DNA from: an uncultured Caulobacterales bacterium
GTDB taxonomy: Bacteria; Pseudomonadota; Alphaproteobacteria; Caulobacterales; Maricaulaceae
Direction: 5' to 3'
Assembly (NCBI GenBank): GCA_937928165.1
Contig: CALFVT010000004.1
Span: 297,935-361,934, forward strand
DNA: 64,000 bases
Shown here: one piece after another, positions 55,500-64,000 of the stretch
Layout of the letters: each line of letters opens with the position of its first letter
How positions within the stretch are numbered: position 1 is the first letter of the stretch
Translations under genes and position numbers: made by a program
Notes under the pieces: generated by a model
Told to the model about the DNA's origin: nothing
Database searches by the model: none
The model's input: only the letters and a program-made list of their open reading frames with translations

Positions 55500-57170
55500 A
55501 TGACTTATAAAGCCTTAGCCCTTTCCTTACTTGCCACCACATGGCTTTGGAGTTGTCAAAGCAGCGACCCGGCAATACCTGCAGCCACATCCGCTCCAAG
55601 CGCCGCTAAAATTTCACAAGCCGATATTGGCCGCCGCATTGAAATGCTCGCCTCTGACGCATTTGAAGGCCGGGCCCCCAGTACACCCGGCGGTCAAAAG
55701 GCCTCACAATATATCGCCGATGAAATGAAATCCGCCGGATTATCCCCCGCTGGTAAAGACGGCAGCTATTTCCAACCTGTGAGCTTAACCGAAGCTGTTG
55801 TGCAGCCATCCTCATCAATGACCTTTGCGAAAAATGGTGAAGCCTTTCACACATCGGACCAAAGCACAAACAGCGTCTATTGGACAAAACGCCTTGATCC
55901 GTCCTTGAATATTAAGGATAGCGAACTTGTCTTTGTTGGCTACGGCGTTGTGGCCCCAGAATATAATTGGAATGATTATGCCGGTCTTGATGTCAAGGGT
56001 AAGACCGTTGTTATGTTAGTGAATGATCCTGGTTTTGGCACCAAAGACGATGCGCTGTTTAAAGGCGAATCCATGACTTATTATGGACGCTGGACTTATA
56101 AATTCGAAGAAGCCGGACGCCAAGGCGCAGCCGCAGCTATTGTTATTCACGAAACAGCCCCGGCCAGCTATGGATGGGGGGTCGTATCGGGTTCATGGAC
56201 AGGCGCACAATATGATCTTGTCCGCCCGGACGGCGGAGCATCGCGCACACAGCTTGAAGGCTGGGTGCATTATGACGCTGCAAAAGAGCTCTTCGCCAAT
56301 GCGGGCCTTGACATCGAAGCTCAAAAAGCAGCGGCGTTAAAACCCGGCTTCACCCCTGTTCCGATGAACGGACTTAGCCTTGATGCAGCGATTAACCAAA
56401 CCGTTAAAACCGTCGAGTCCCGTAACGTTGTCGGCGAAATCAAAGGCACGGAAACACCTGACGAATACGTCCTTTACATGGCCCATTGGGATCACCTTGG
56501 AAATGAAGGCACAGGCGAGGATCACATCTTTAACGGCGCGGTTGACAATGCCACAGGAACAGCGGCGATTTTAGAAATCGCTAAAGGTTTTGCCGATCAA
56601 GGCGCGCCGAAACGCTCTGCCATATTTGTCGCTGTCACTGCCGAAGAATCGGGCCTACTTGGCTCCGCTTATTATGCCGAAGATCCGATTATACCCCTTA
56701 GTAAAACAGTCGCGGGAATTAACATCGACGCCATACAGCCTATTGGCCGCACCAAAGACGTCATCGTCGTCGGCGCAGGCGCATCACAGCTTGAAGACCG
56801 CCTTAGCAATATCCTAAAGCCGCGCGATATGTATATTGTCCCCGATCCCAATCCGCAGGCCGGATATTACTACCGCTCTGATCATATCAGCCTCGCCAAA
56901 AAAGGCGTGCCTATGCTTTACGCCGATAGCGGACTTAATCACCGGGTGAACGGCCTTGAATATGGCGAAGAATTTTCCAAATCATATGAGCGCGAACGGT
57001 ACCATAAACCTGCCGATGAATATGACAATAGCTGGGATTTAACGGGCATTACCGATATGACGGAAATTTTCTTCGAGCTAGGCTATGGTATTGCCGATAG
57101 CGATGATTGGCCCAATTGGTATGAGGGCACAGAGTTCCGCGCCCTTTGGGATGATCTGCGCGAAGAGTAA
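55500..57170 (+). CDS. M28-type zinc exopeptidase, second lipoprotein
   Basis: 556 residues, signal peptide and lipobox-like WSCQSS. Middle PA-like insertion, then M28 motifs AHWDHLGNEGTGEDHIFNGAVDN, VAVTAEESGLLGSAYYA, NIDAIQPIGR and YYRSDHISLAKKGVP, so the metal site looks complete. A TAGGA site precedes the ATG. It is divergent from the M28 gene at 53853. The downstream glycosyltransferase starts 12 bases later. Presumably a peptide-scavenging enzyme. Confidence 0.88.
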   Translation: MTYKALALSLLATTWLWSCQSSDPAIPAATSAPSAAKISQADIGRRIEMLASDAFEGRAPSTPGGQKASQYIADEMKSAGLSPAGKDGSYFQPVSLTEAVVQPSSSMTFAKNGEAFHTSDQSTNSVYWTKRLDPSLNIKDSELVFVGYGVVAPEYNWNDYAGLDVKGKTVVMLVNDPGFGTKDDALFKGESMTYYGRWTYKFEEAGRQGAAAAIVIHETAPASYGWGVVSGSWTGAQYDLVRPDGGASRTQLEGWVHYDAAKELFANAGLDIEAQKAAALKPGFTPVPMNGLSLDAAINQTVKTVESRNVVGEIKGTETPDEYVLYMAHWDHLGNEGTGEDHIFNGAVDNATGTAAILEIAKGFADQGAPKRSAIFVAVTAEESGLLGSAYYAEDPIIPLSKTVAGINIDAIQPIGRTKDVIVVGAGASQLEDRLSNILKPRDMYIVPDPNPQAGYYYRSDHISLAKKGVPMLYADSGLNHRVNGLEYGEEFSKSYERERYHKPADEYDNSWDLTGITDMTEIFFELGYGIADSDDWPNWYEGTEFRALWDDLREE

Positions 57171-57182
57171 GCAGCCCGCCTC

Positions 57183-57911
57183 ATGCAAACTATTATCTGC
57201 ATGAAATGGGGCACGCGCTATGGCCCTGACTTTGTCAATCGGCTATGGCGCGCCGTAAAGCGTAACACAAGTCGGGAAACGCGGCTTGTCTGCTTTACCG
57301 ATGACCCTTCAGGGGTTGACCCTGATGTTATCTGCTACCCTCTTCCCGACATTAATTTACCGCAAAATGTTATTAACACACCCTGGCGGAAACTCGCCGT
57401 TTGGCAAACCCCTTTAGAAGACCTTAGCGGGGACGTTCTTTTCCTTGATCTCGACCTTGTCATATCCGGCAATCTTGATGATTTATTTGATTATAAACCG
57501 GGCCGATATTGCGTAATTGAGAACTGGACACAATTAGGTCAAGGTAATGGAAACACCTCCTGTTTTCGCTTTCCCGTTGGCAAATACACTCATATTTACG
57601 ACCGCATTCACAAAAACCCAAATGCGGTGCTATCCCAATACCGCATAGAGCAGTTTTATATTTCACGCGAGATTGAAGACATGGTATTTTGGCCAAAATC
57701 ATGGTGCGTCAGTTTTAAACATAGCCTCCTACCAAAATGGCCACTTAACTTTTTCAAAGCCCCGCCCCTTCCCAAAGATACCCGCCTCGTTGCCTTTACT
57801 GGAAAGCCCGATCAAGACGAAGCCGCGCGGGGCGAATGGCCTGTCAAAAAGTGGTATAAACGCGCCTATAAACATGTGCGCCCAACTCCGTGGATTCATG
57901 AGCATTGGTAA
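57183..57911 (+). CDS. Glycosyltransferase-like protein with DxD motif
   Basis: 242 residues. Begins QTIICMKWGTRYGPDFVNRLW, then VLFLDLDLVISGNLDDLFDY, whose DLDL is a DxD-type metal site, as in GT8-like and related A-fold transferases. A CNTSCFRFP-like segment (NGNTSCFRFPVG) follows the usual GT8 layout. No membrane helix. It overlaps the next transferase gene by 14 bases. Donor and acceptor sugar are unknown; no LPS or capsule cluster surrounds it. Confidence 0.72.
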   Translation: MQTIICMKWGTRYGPDFVNRLWRAVKRNTSRETRLVCFTDDPSGVDPDVICYPLPDINLPQNVINTPWRKLAVWQTPLEDLSGDVLFLDLDLVISGNLDDLFDYKPGRYCVIENWTQLGQGNGNTSCFRFPVGKYTHIYDRIHKNPNAVLSQYRIEQFYISREIEDMVFWPKSWCVSFKHSLLPKWPLNFFKAPPLPKDTRLVAFTGKPDQDEAARGEWPVKKWYKRAYKHVRPTPWIHEHW

Positions 57912-58722
57912 GTCAAATTCGCCTCCAAGCTTGGGCTTATCTATTCTAAGTTGGCGCGGCGCAGCCAGTCTTGAATACGCCCTTGAAACTTACCAAAAGG
58001 CAGGCTTATTCAATCTTTTTGATGAGCGCGTTATCATCCTACCCGACCCGGATGACGCCGTTATAAAAACAGCCAAAAAACACCCGCTAACCCTACATAA
58101 GTTTGAAAATAATCTCGGCATAGCCGGCGGTATGCGCGCGGCCGCCGAAGCTCTTTCAACGGATTATGTCCTGTTTTTAGAAAATGACTGCCCCCTAATT
58201 GAAAGTTATGAAACGGCCCAAGAACAGTTACATCTGTCATTAAGTGTCCTCGATAGTCAAGCCGCCTTTATGGCCCGCCTCCGTAGCCGCCGCCAACCCG
58301 GAGAATTATTTAATACTCTGGATAAATATCGGCGTTATTGGAATCCAGGCATAATGCCCAAATTGCGCCGCAAGTTACGCCCCCACAAAGCTAACCGTCT
58401 CTGCGGAAGCGCTATTTATGACGGGCCTAATGCCCACCAAAGACACCCTGATTATATTCGGCAATACTCGCATGATCATTACATCATATCACCTGCGGTC
58501 ATGCCGTGGACAAATCAATCTATTTTGCTGCGGCGGCAGGATTTTTTGGACATCATATGCCCTTTTGTCGAATCGCAGCCCCTCACCCGCGCCATTAATG
58601 GATTTCATAATATCGAAATTGAGCTGAACCGCTCACGGTTCTGGACACAATCAAATTATAATATTTTTTGCCCGCCCGGTATATTTACCCATAAACGCCT
58701 TGGCGATAGAGGCTATGTGTGA
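57898..58722 (+). CDS. Glycosyltransferase family 2-like protein
   Basis: 274 residues from ATG 57898 (MSIGKSNSPPSLGLSILSWRG); a longer frame exists but would overlap the upstream gene. The GT-A core is LSILSWRGAASLEYALETYQ, FENNLGIAGGMRAAAEALSTDYVLFLENDCPL (ND in place of DxD). The second half is unusual: RxRRQPGELFN... to FCPPGIFTHKRLGDRGYV. Coupled with the upstream transferase; likely the pair builds one glycan, of unknown type. Confidence 0.74.
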   Translation: MSIGKSNSPPSLGLSILSWRGAASLEYALETYQKAGLFNLFDERVIILPDPDDAVIKTAKKHPLTLHKFENNLGIAGGMRAAAEALSTDYVLFLENDCPLIESYETAQEQLHLSLSVLDSQAAFMARLRSRRQPGELFNTLDKYRRYWNPGIMPKLRRKLRPHKANRLCGSAIYDGPNAHQRHPDYIRQYSHDHYIISPAVMPWTNQSILLRRQDFLDIICPFVESQPLTRAINGFHNIEIELNRSRFWTQSNYNIFCPPGIFTHKRLGDRGYV

Positions 58723-58842
58723 CGAATTCGCCTCAGATGCGTAAAATACTCCCTATTTGCGCGAATTGATTGGATTCACTGTTTCTTTAAGGTCTATGTA
58801 TATCAAAACTAAAAAATCCTGACTTTGCATGAGACGATAGCT

Positions 58843-61476
58843 ATGAAATATATTCTCGACGCCCTTAAACTTGGCGCAACTCTTACTTTTGTATCCACCC
58901 TCATGATCGCAGGCTCAGAACAAGCTTTCGCCAATGGCCCGCCCGGGAGTGCCGGCGATCAAGTGGCGAAATTCCGCCAGCTCGAAACAGAACTGCCCTC
59001 ACCCAATATCTACCGTAGTGCCTCCGGCGCGCCTGGCCCCGCTTATTGGCAGCAGCAAGTCGATTATAAAATGGACGTGACGCTGGATGAAGACAAGAAA
59101 CGAATTATTGCTTCTGAGGTTATTAATTACACAAATAATTCTCCTGACCCGCTCCGTTACCTTTGGGTGGCCCTCGACCAAAACCGCTTTAAAGACGGCT
59201 CTACCGCCCGCATGAGTGAAGTCGCATCCGCCGCCGGAACGCGCCGCGACCGCGCTGGCTCCGGTGACAGTTATAGCTTTGCAGCGCTCATGCGCGCCCA
59301 AGGTTTTGCCGATCAAAATCACGGCTTTGAGTTTAAACTCGTTGGCGACGGCGAAGGTAATCCGCTAGAATATACAATCAATGACACCATGATGCGCATT
59401 GAGCTTGATCCGCCGCTTCAGCCGGAGGAGTCCACAAGCCTTCGCATTGATTGGGAACATAATATCATCGACGAAGTGAATATTGGCGGCCGCGGCGGCT
59501 GGGAATATTTCGAAGAAGACGATAATTACATCTTTGGCCTTGCCCAATGGTTCCCGCGCCTTGCCGCCTATACAGATTATACTGGTTGGCAGAACAAGCA
59601 GTTCCTTGGGCGCGGTGAATTTACCCTCGAATTTGGTGACTATGAAGTTAACCTCACGGTTCCTGAAGATCACATTGTTTCCGCCACAGGCGTTTTGCAA
59701 AACCCGCGCCAGGCCCTCACCGCCGAACAACGCCGCCGCCTCGACAAAGCCAATACCAAAGAGCCCGTTTTCATCGTAACCCCCGAAGAGGCCGAAGAGA
59801 ACGAAAAATCCAAAGCCAAAGGCACAAAGACGTGGAAGTTTAAAGCTGAAAACGTCCGCGACTTTGCATGGTCAAGCTCCCGTAAGTATATTTGGGACGC
59901 CATGCTCTTTGAGCAAGATGACGAGAAAAACCCCGTTGTCACAGCTATGTCTTTCTATCCAAAAGAGGCCGAGCCAATTTGGTCACAATATTCAACTCAT
60001 GCCGTTGTTCATACAATGGATGTTTACAATAAATTCTCCTTTAATTACCCCTATCCTGTTGCCCAATCCGTGAACTCATGGGAACGCGGCGGGATGGAAT
60101 ATCCGATGATTACCTTTAACGGGTATCGTCCAGTGCCTGGTAAAGACGGCGAAAAACCAACTTATTCCCGCAATACAAAATATGGCCTTATCGGCGTTAT
60201 TATCCACGAAGTCGGTCACATCTATTTCCCAATGACAGTAAATTCGGACGAGCGCCGCTGGACGTGGATGGATGAAGGCCTGAACACATTCCTAGAGTAT
60301 ATGGCAGAATATGAGTGGGAGGAAAACTTTCCGATCCGCGGTGGTTTCCAAAACCCGCTCGATCAAATCACCCGCTATATGACAAGCTCTAACCAAGTGC
60401 CGATCATGACCCAATCTGATAGCGTTTTGCAGTTTGGCCCCAATGCCTATGCTAAGCCTGCGGCCGCGCTTATCGTGCTACGCGAGACGGTTATGGGACG
60501 TGAGCTTTTTGATTATGCTTTCCGTGAATATGCGCGCCGCTGGAAATTTAAGCGTCCAACGCCTGCTGATTTCTTCCGCACGATGGAAGACGCTTCCGCG
60601 GTTGACCTCGATTGGTTCTGGCGCGGATGGTTCTTTGACACAGAATATGTTGACATCGGCATTCCAAGCGTTCGTGAATACCGCATTTCAACACAAGATC
60701 CGGACATTGAATTTGACAAAGACCGCGATGAAAACCTCGCCCGTTATCCTGAAAACATTGTTCAGCGCCGTAACCGCGAAGAAGGCATTGAGCCCTATAT
60801 TGAGCGGTTCCCAGACACGGTTGATTTTTATAACGAAAATGATCGTTTCACAGTCACTAATAAAGATCGTAATAGCTTTACCTCTTTTGTTGACGGCTTA
60901 GACGCGGATGAAAAAGCTGCCTATGAGCGCGCCCTTGATGAAAATCCTTATATTTACTTCGTTGACTTTGAAAATCATGGTGGTTTAATCTCCCCGCTTC
61001 CGCTCACTATTACTTATGTAAATGGTGACACAGAGGAGCTGACTATCCCCGCCGAGATTTGGCGCCGTAACCTTAAAAACGTCACCAAGCTCATTGTTCG
61101 CCGCAATAAAATCGAGAAAATCGAACTTGATGTCGCGCACCAGACAGCTGATGCAAATTATGATAATAATAGCTTCCCGCCTGTCCTACGCTCTTCACGT
61201 CTTGAATTGTTTAAATCCAATTTCCGCCGTAGCAGCTTGATGGCTGATATGTTGGTTGAGTTAAAAACCGATGACGACAAAGACGAAGCCGAATCGTCCG
61301 ATAAAATGGTCCCAATGACAGACAAATCATCCGATGAATCGTCTGAAAAAATGACCGATAAAATGACGGATAAAAAGAAAAAAACATCTGATAAGATGAA
61401 AAAGTCTTTATCTGATAAAGATCAAAAATCTCTGAGTAAAACTCTGAGACGTCTGCTTGGACAAGATAAAAAATAA
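58843..61476 (+). CDS. M1-family aminopeptidase-like metalloprotease with charged repetitive tail
   Basis: 877 residues from ATG 58843; signal peptide (cut near AFA). Zinc motif HEVGH at 455-459 with the third ligand Glu478 (WMDEGLNTF). The GGMEYP sequence at the GxMEN position fits M1. After the catalytic domain comes a long C-terminal segment, and the last 60 residues are Ser/Asp/Lys/Met-rich and repetitive (SDKMVPMTD, SEKMTDKMTDKKKKTSDKM). A DUF6702-like gene follows by 11 bases. It is probably secreted or periplasmic. Confidence 0.86.
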   Translation: MKYILDALKLGATLTFVSTLMIAGSEQAFANGPPGSAGDQVAKFRQLETELPSPNIYRSASGAPGPAYWQQQVDYKMDVTLDEDKKRIIASEVINYTNNSPDPLRYLWVALDQNRFKDGSTARMSEVASAAGTRRDRAGSGDSYSFAALMRAQGFADQNHGFEFKLVGDGEGNPLEYTINDTMMRIELDPPLQPEESTSLRIDWEHNIIDEVNIGGRGGWEYFEEDDNYIFGLAQWFPRLAAYTDYTGWQNKQFLGRGEFTLEFGDYEVNLTVPEDHIVSATGVLQNPRQALTAEQRRRLDKANTKEPVFIVTPEEAEENEKSKAKGTKTWKFKAENVRDFAWSSSRKYIWDAMLFEQDDEKNPVVTAMSFYPKEAEPIWSQYSTHAVVHTMDVYNKFSFNYPYPVAQSVNSWERGGMEYPMITFNGYRPVPGKDGEKPTYSRNTKYGLIGVIIHEVGHIYFPMTVNSDERRWTWMDEGLNTFLEYMAEYEWEENFPIRGGFQNPLDQITRYMTSSNQVPIMTQSDSVLQFGPNAYAKPAAALIVLRETVMGRELFDYAFREYARRWKFKRPTPADFFRTMEDASAVDLDWFWRGWFFDTEYVDIGIPSVREYRISTQDPDIEFDKDRDENLARYPENIVQRRNREEGIEPYIERFPDTVDFYNENDRFTVTNKDRNSFTSFVDGLDADEKAAYERALDENPYIYFVDFENHGGLISPLPLTITYVNGDTEELTIPAEIWRRNLKNVTKLIVRRNKIEKIELDVAHQTADANYDNNSFPPVLRSSRLELFKSNFRRSSLMADMLVELKTDDDKDEAESSDKMVPMTDKSSDESSEKMTDKMTDKKKKTSDKMKKSLSDKDQKSLSKTLRRLLGQDKK

Positions 61477-61487
61477 GGTTTTATCCA

Positions 61488-62003
61488 ATGCTGTCACGGC
61501 GTTATTTTAACTCCCTTTTATGCGCTGGCGGTCTCGCCGGCGCTTTTTCTCTCTCCTCTCCTGCCTTTGCTCACCGCGAAGCCGCGTCGAGTACAGAAAT
61601 ATTATGGTCAGAAGGCGCGCAAAGCCTGCAAATCACCCATGTCATGCACACTCATGACGCGCAGCGGGCGCTTTTTCACATGGGCCGCCTTAAAAAACCG
61701 GACCTCACCCCCCTGAAAGCCCAAGCTCTCCTCGCTCTATATTTCAGTGAAACCTTCTCCCTGTCTGCGGACGATACAGCGCTTGAGCTAAATATTATCG
61801 GCGCGGAAATTATTGGCCGTAATGTCTTTGTTTACCAAGATGTTACGCTACCAAGTCGTCCCGAAAACCTGTCTATTGACCCTTATATGTTCCAAGGAGT
61901 TGTGGAAGGTTTTATCAACCATATTGATGTCCATACGGATAACGGCATTAAATCCTTTCGGCGGACAAAGAACAGCAGCGCCTTTCTCGTCCCTTTTGAT
62001 TAA
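61488..62003 (+). CDS. DUF6702-like exported protein
   Basis: 171 residues. N-terminus MLSRRYFNSLLCAGG with an RR pair resembles a Tat or ordinary signal peptide, cut after FAH-region. The mature domain HREAASSTEILWSEGAQSLQITHVMHTHDAQRAL is like DUF6702 proteins that sit next to M1 peptidases. No function known; likely exported and acting with the M1 enzyme, from which it starts 11 bases downstream. Attribution to DUF6702 is tentative. Confidence 0.6.
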   Translation: MLSRRYFNSLLCAGGLAGAFSLSSPAFAHREAASSTEILWSEGAQSLQITHVMHTHDAQRALFHMGRLKKPDLTPLKAQALLALYFSETFSLSADDTALELNIIGAEIIGRNVFVYQDVTLPSRPENLSIDPYMFQGVVEGFINHIDVHTDNGIKSFRRTKNSSAFLVPFD

Positions 62004-62091
62004 CCCTCCTTGGCTAATTCCCCATTTGAACACTCATAAAACTCTATAATAATAGCTTGCCGACACCCCATATTTCACGTCATAAAGCGGT

Positions 62092-62724
62092 ATGATTATT
62101 TTACACCATCTCAATAATTCACGCTCTCAGCGGGTTCTCTGGCTTCTCGAAGAGCTGGGCCTTGACTATGATATTAAATTTTATGAACGGGACGCCGCGA
62201 CAAGCCGCGCACCGGCTGAGCTTAAAACTATTCACCCCCTTGGCAAAGCGCCTGTCCTAACGGAGGGCGATAAAACCATTGCGGAAACGGGCGCGATTAT
62301 TGAATATCTTCTTCGCATACATGGCGGCGGGCGATTGGTTCCGCAGCCCGGCACAGCCGCCTTTGATGATTATCAGCATTTCATGCATTTCGCTGAGGGC
62401 TCGGCCATGCTCCCTCTTTTGTTGGCGCTTTACACAGGCTTTCTTGGCGAGGCCGCTACCCCCATACAGCCGATGATTATTGGCGAAATCAAAGCCATCT
62501 TTGACTACGCCGAATATCACCTCATCAAACATGAATATTTCGCCGGGGATGAATTATCCGGCGCAGATATCATGATGATTTTCCCCCTCGAAGCCGCTCA
62601 TGCCCGTGGCCGCCTGAAAGGCTATGACGCCTGCCAAGATTACATCGCCAAAATCCATAAACGCCCCGCCTATTTACGCGCCCTAGTAAAAGGCGGCGAT
62701 TACGCTTACGGCCCCAAAGCGTGA
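62092..62724 (+). CDS. Glutathione S-transferase family protein
   Basis: 210 residues. Thioredoxin-like N-domain [23 protein letters not shown] with the Ser/Tyr region [30 protein letters not shown] (glutathione site), and helical C-domain with [18 protein letters not shown]. This resembles the YfcG/YibF-type bacterial GSTs. Substrate unknown. The stop overlaps the next gene start by 4 bases (GTGA). Confidence 0.88.
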   Translation: MIILHHLNNSRSQRVLWLLEELGLDYDIKFYERDAATSRAPAELKTIHPLGKAPVLTEGDKTIAETGAIIEYLLRIHGGGRLVPQPGTAAFDDYQHFMHFAEGSAMLPLLLALYTGFLGEAATPIQPMIIGEIKAIFDYAEYHLIKHEYFAGDELSGADIMMIFPLEAAHARGRLKGYDACQDYIAKIHKRPAYLRALVKGGDYAYGPKA

Positions 62725-63137
62725 GCATTTTCCACCTCGCCTATCCCATCAAAGACAAAGAAACCACCCGTGATTTTTACGGCCAGCTCCTAGGCTGCAT
62801 CCAAGGCCGCGAAACGGACACATGGATTGATTTCGATTTTTTCGGGCACCAACTCAGCTTTCACGTCTGCCCCGAAGCTTTCACCCATAAAGCCCCGACA
62901 AATACCGTTGACGGCAAGGACGTGCCCGTACGCCATTTCGGAGCCGTTCTACCTTGGGATGATTGGCACGCCCTAAAAGCTCGCCTCACCGCTGCGGATA
63001 CATCGTTCATTATTGAGCCCTATATCCGCTTTAAAGGCGAAACCGGCGAACAAGCGACCATGTTCTTCCTCGATCCGTCCGGCAATGCACTGGAATTTAA
63101 AAGCTTCAAAGACCCGTCCCAAGTTTTTGCCGTTTAA
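62721..63137 (+). CDS. VOC-family (glyoxalase-like) protein
   Basis: 138 residues with two beta-alpha-beta-beta-beta halves: [26 protein letters not shown] and a second half with [19 protein letters not shown]. Metal ligands His (FHLAYP), His (RHFGAV) and Glu (LEFKSF) are in the usual positions. Start is GTG within the previous stop. The substrate is unknown: dioxygenase, glyoxalase or resistance roles are all possible. Confidence 0.84.
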   Translation: MSIFHLAYPIKDKETTRDFYGQLLGCIQGRETDTWIDFDFFGHQLSFHVCPEAFTHKAPTNTVDGKDVPVRHFGAVLPWDDWHALKARLTAADTSFIIEPYIRFKGETGEQATMFFLDPSGNALEFKSFKDPSQVFAV

Positions 63138-63823
63138 TAACCCAGTCCCCAGCACAAAAACCTTCGCCGCCCAAAGGCGCGAAGCAGACACTCGCAGCGG
63201 CTCCATTTGCGATGGCAACCAATATCTAATATTTACGCAAATAGAGGCTCCCCGTCACTTTGACGACAAGCTGCGGCGTTAAACACCGCACCCCTGCGAG
63301 ATTGGCTTTTTTGCAGCTCTCGGACAGCCATTGGGTCTAGGCCATCTCAGCGTGAACCGCTGCTTGCGAGCCTCCTCGCAGCAGACAAGAGGTACAGCCG
63401 GACATATGGTCGTTACTCCACATGCGATCGGCACCAATCATTCCGTCATAATGAAGCTAACGTGCACATCATCGTCCGTATGACAGAACAGGACCAATTT
63501 ATCATAGGGCTTAGAGGCGTGGATAAGTTTCCGCTGTCATTCCTGCATAAGCGGCAATCCCAAGGGATAAATGACACCGTCAAGATTCCCGCCTGCGCGG
63601 GAATGCACGGGATAAAAATAATTTAACTTCAATATCCGTCCATTCACACGAAAGCGGGAATTTATAGATTAAACGCACGGATAGAGATTCGCGCATATGC
63701 AAGAATGCAAGGGTATAAAAATAAACGATGAGGCTACCCTCTCTCTCCGTCCATTGCCGCGAAAGCGGGAATCTTAACAGGTATAAGCAAACAATCTAAT
63801 TCGTTCTTTGCAAAACAAATGTC
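63138..63823. other. Non-coding region with degenerate repeats
   Basis: 686 bases without a convincing gene. It holds a stem-loop (63360-63384, CTGCTTGCGAG / CTCGCAGCAG) and, from about 63537, degenerate repeats listed separately. A short minus-strand frame (63438-63542, reading KPYDKLVLFCHTDDDVHVSF) has an in-frame stop only a few codons upstream, so it may be a gene remnant; I do not call it. Confidence 0.5.
63584..63774. repeat. Two degenerate repeat copies with GCGGGAAT core
   Basis: Copy A (63584-63663) and copy B (63685-63774), spaced 101 bases. Each has a GAATGCA-[C/A]GGG-ATAAAAATAA segment and a CCGTCCATT...CGAAAGCGGGAAT segment; the cores GCGGGAAT and CCGCGAAAGCGG are the pattern of the dispersed palindromic elements of many alphaproteobacteria. 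A related, shorter piece precedes copy A near 63537-63580. Presumably a REP-like extragenic element; genome counts would settle it. Confidence 0.55.
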
Positions 63824-64000
63824 CTAATCATGACCAGAATCATTATTCGTAAAGGGTAGCATTACAAGTGGCATGATAAGGTTTAAAAATAAGAACCAAA
63901 TTGTTAATCTTATGCACTGCATTGGATCAGGAAAACTCGCAAAAAATGATAGAGTCCAACCTAAAATCCAACTTCCCCACATAAGGGCTATTAAAAGCCC
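63824..64000 (-). CDS. Membrane protein, C-terminal part, gene continues past the window
   Basis: The minus-strand frame is open for 58 codons from the right edge to TAG at 63824-63826. The product is strongly hydrophobic: LLIALMWGSWILGWTLSFF then LTIWFLFLNLIMPLVMLPF, two likely transmembrane helices, ending TNNDSGHD. Family unknown; the start is outside the window. Confidence 0.6.
   Translation of the reverse strand, partial: GLLIALMWGSWILGWTLSFFASFPDPMQCIRLTIWFLFLNLIMPLVMLPFTNNDSGHD

Noticed and set aside
63438..63542. Minus-strand frame reading KPYDKLVLFCHTDDDVHVSF as a gene fragment
   Set aside because: Only about 32 codons, with an in-frame stop just upstream and no family match; kept as a possible relic in the intergenic note.

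Overview
The window looks like a chromosomal segment of a marine, dimorphic-type alphaproteobacterium, probably in or near the Hyphomonadaceae/Robiginitomaculaceae (Hellea, Litorimonas, Robiginitomaculum-like). The reasons are the hdaA-DUF2066-purMN neighbourhood next to rnd and ndk, the cysE-DUF3126 pair, a TadG-like pilus protein, two upstream sites that match the CtrA box TTAA-N7-TTAAC, and a moderate GC content by eye, which is low for Caulobacter relatives. The placement is inference; there is no rRNA gene in the window. I see no tRNA, CRISPR array, insertion sequence or complete prophage.

Layout. 0-9.9 kb: RNA processing (rnd, rluA), an FeS photolyase with DUF2256 and an SDR, the replication regulator hdaA, DUF2066, purM-purN, a TadG-like VWA protein and ndk. 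10-17.9 kb: an ABC-F ATPase, GST, HAD hydrolase, a cytochrome c-fused PQQ sugar dehydrogenase, an M28 peptidase with an altered metal ligand, a lipoprotein and a patatin. 18-25.6 kb: a DUF2157-like membrane protein with a small partner, rhomboid, a GYF-domain fusion, gamma carbonic anhydrase, cysE-DUF3126, queF, an acyltransferase and an alpha/beta hydrolase. 25.7-33.4 kb: SDR plus thiolase, then sulfate activation (cysD-cysNC) followed by a DHH phosphoesterase, then an MFS carrier. 33.8-41.8 kb: a secreted matrixin with a small exported partner, divergent glpD/glpK, and a hybrid histidine kinase.

41.8-48 kb is one long minus-strand operon: three acyl-CoA dehydrogenases, an aminoglycoside-phosphotransferase-like kinase and two SDRs. 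It resembles a split ACAD10/ACAD11 (Lva-type) pathway for hydroxylated acyl chains. 48-52.7 kb holds a DUF3667 protein, an orphan endolysin/holin pair, and a two-gene envelope operon: a BON/OmpA protein and a membrane-anchored protein with histone-H1-like, HhH, AT-hook-like and DUF2853 segments. 52.8-63.1 kb holds nitronate monooxygenase, two divergent M28 exopeptidases, two glycosyltransferases, a large M1 peptidase with a DUF6702-like partner, a GST and a VOC protein. The right end (63.1-63.8 kb) is non-coding with degenerate repeats, and a membrane protein gene runs off the edge.

Taken together the region serves an organism living on proteins and lipids: secreted or lipoprotein peptidases (three M28, one M1, one matrixin), beta-oxidation, glycerol use and sulfate assimilation. 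The most unusual items are an HTH-like domain fused to CysD, the OmpA/HhH-DUF2853 envelope operon, a GYF protein with a Cas2-like-looking C-terminal domain, CtrA-type boxes upstream of the matrixin pair and the TadG gene, and an endolysin/holin cassette without a phage.
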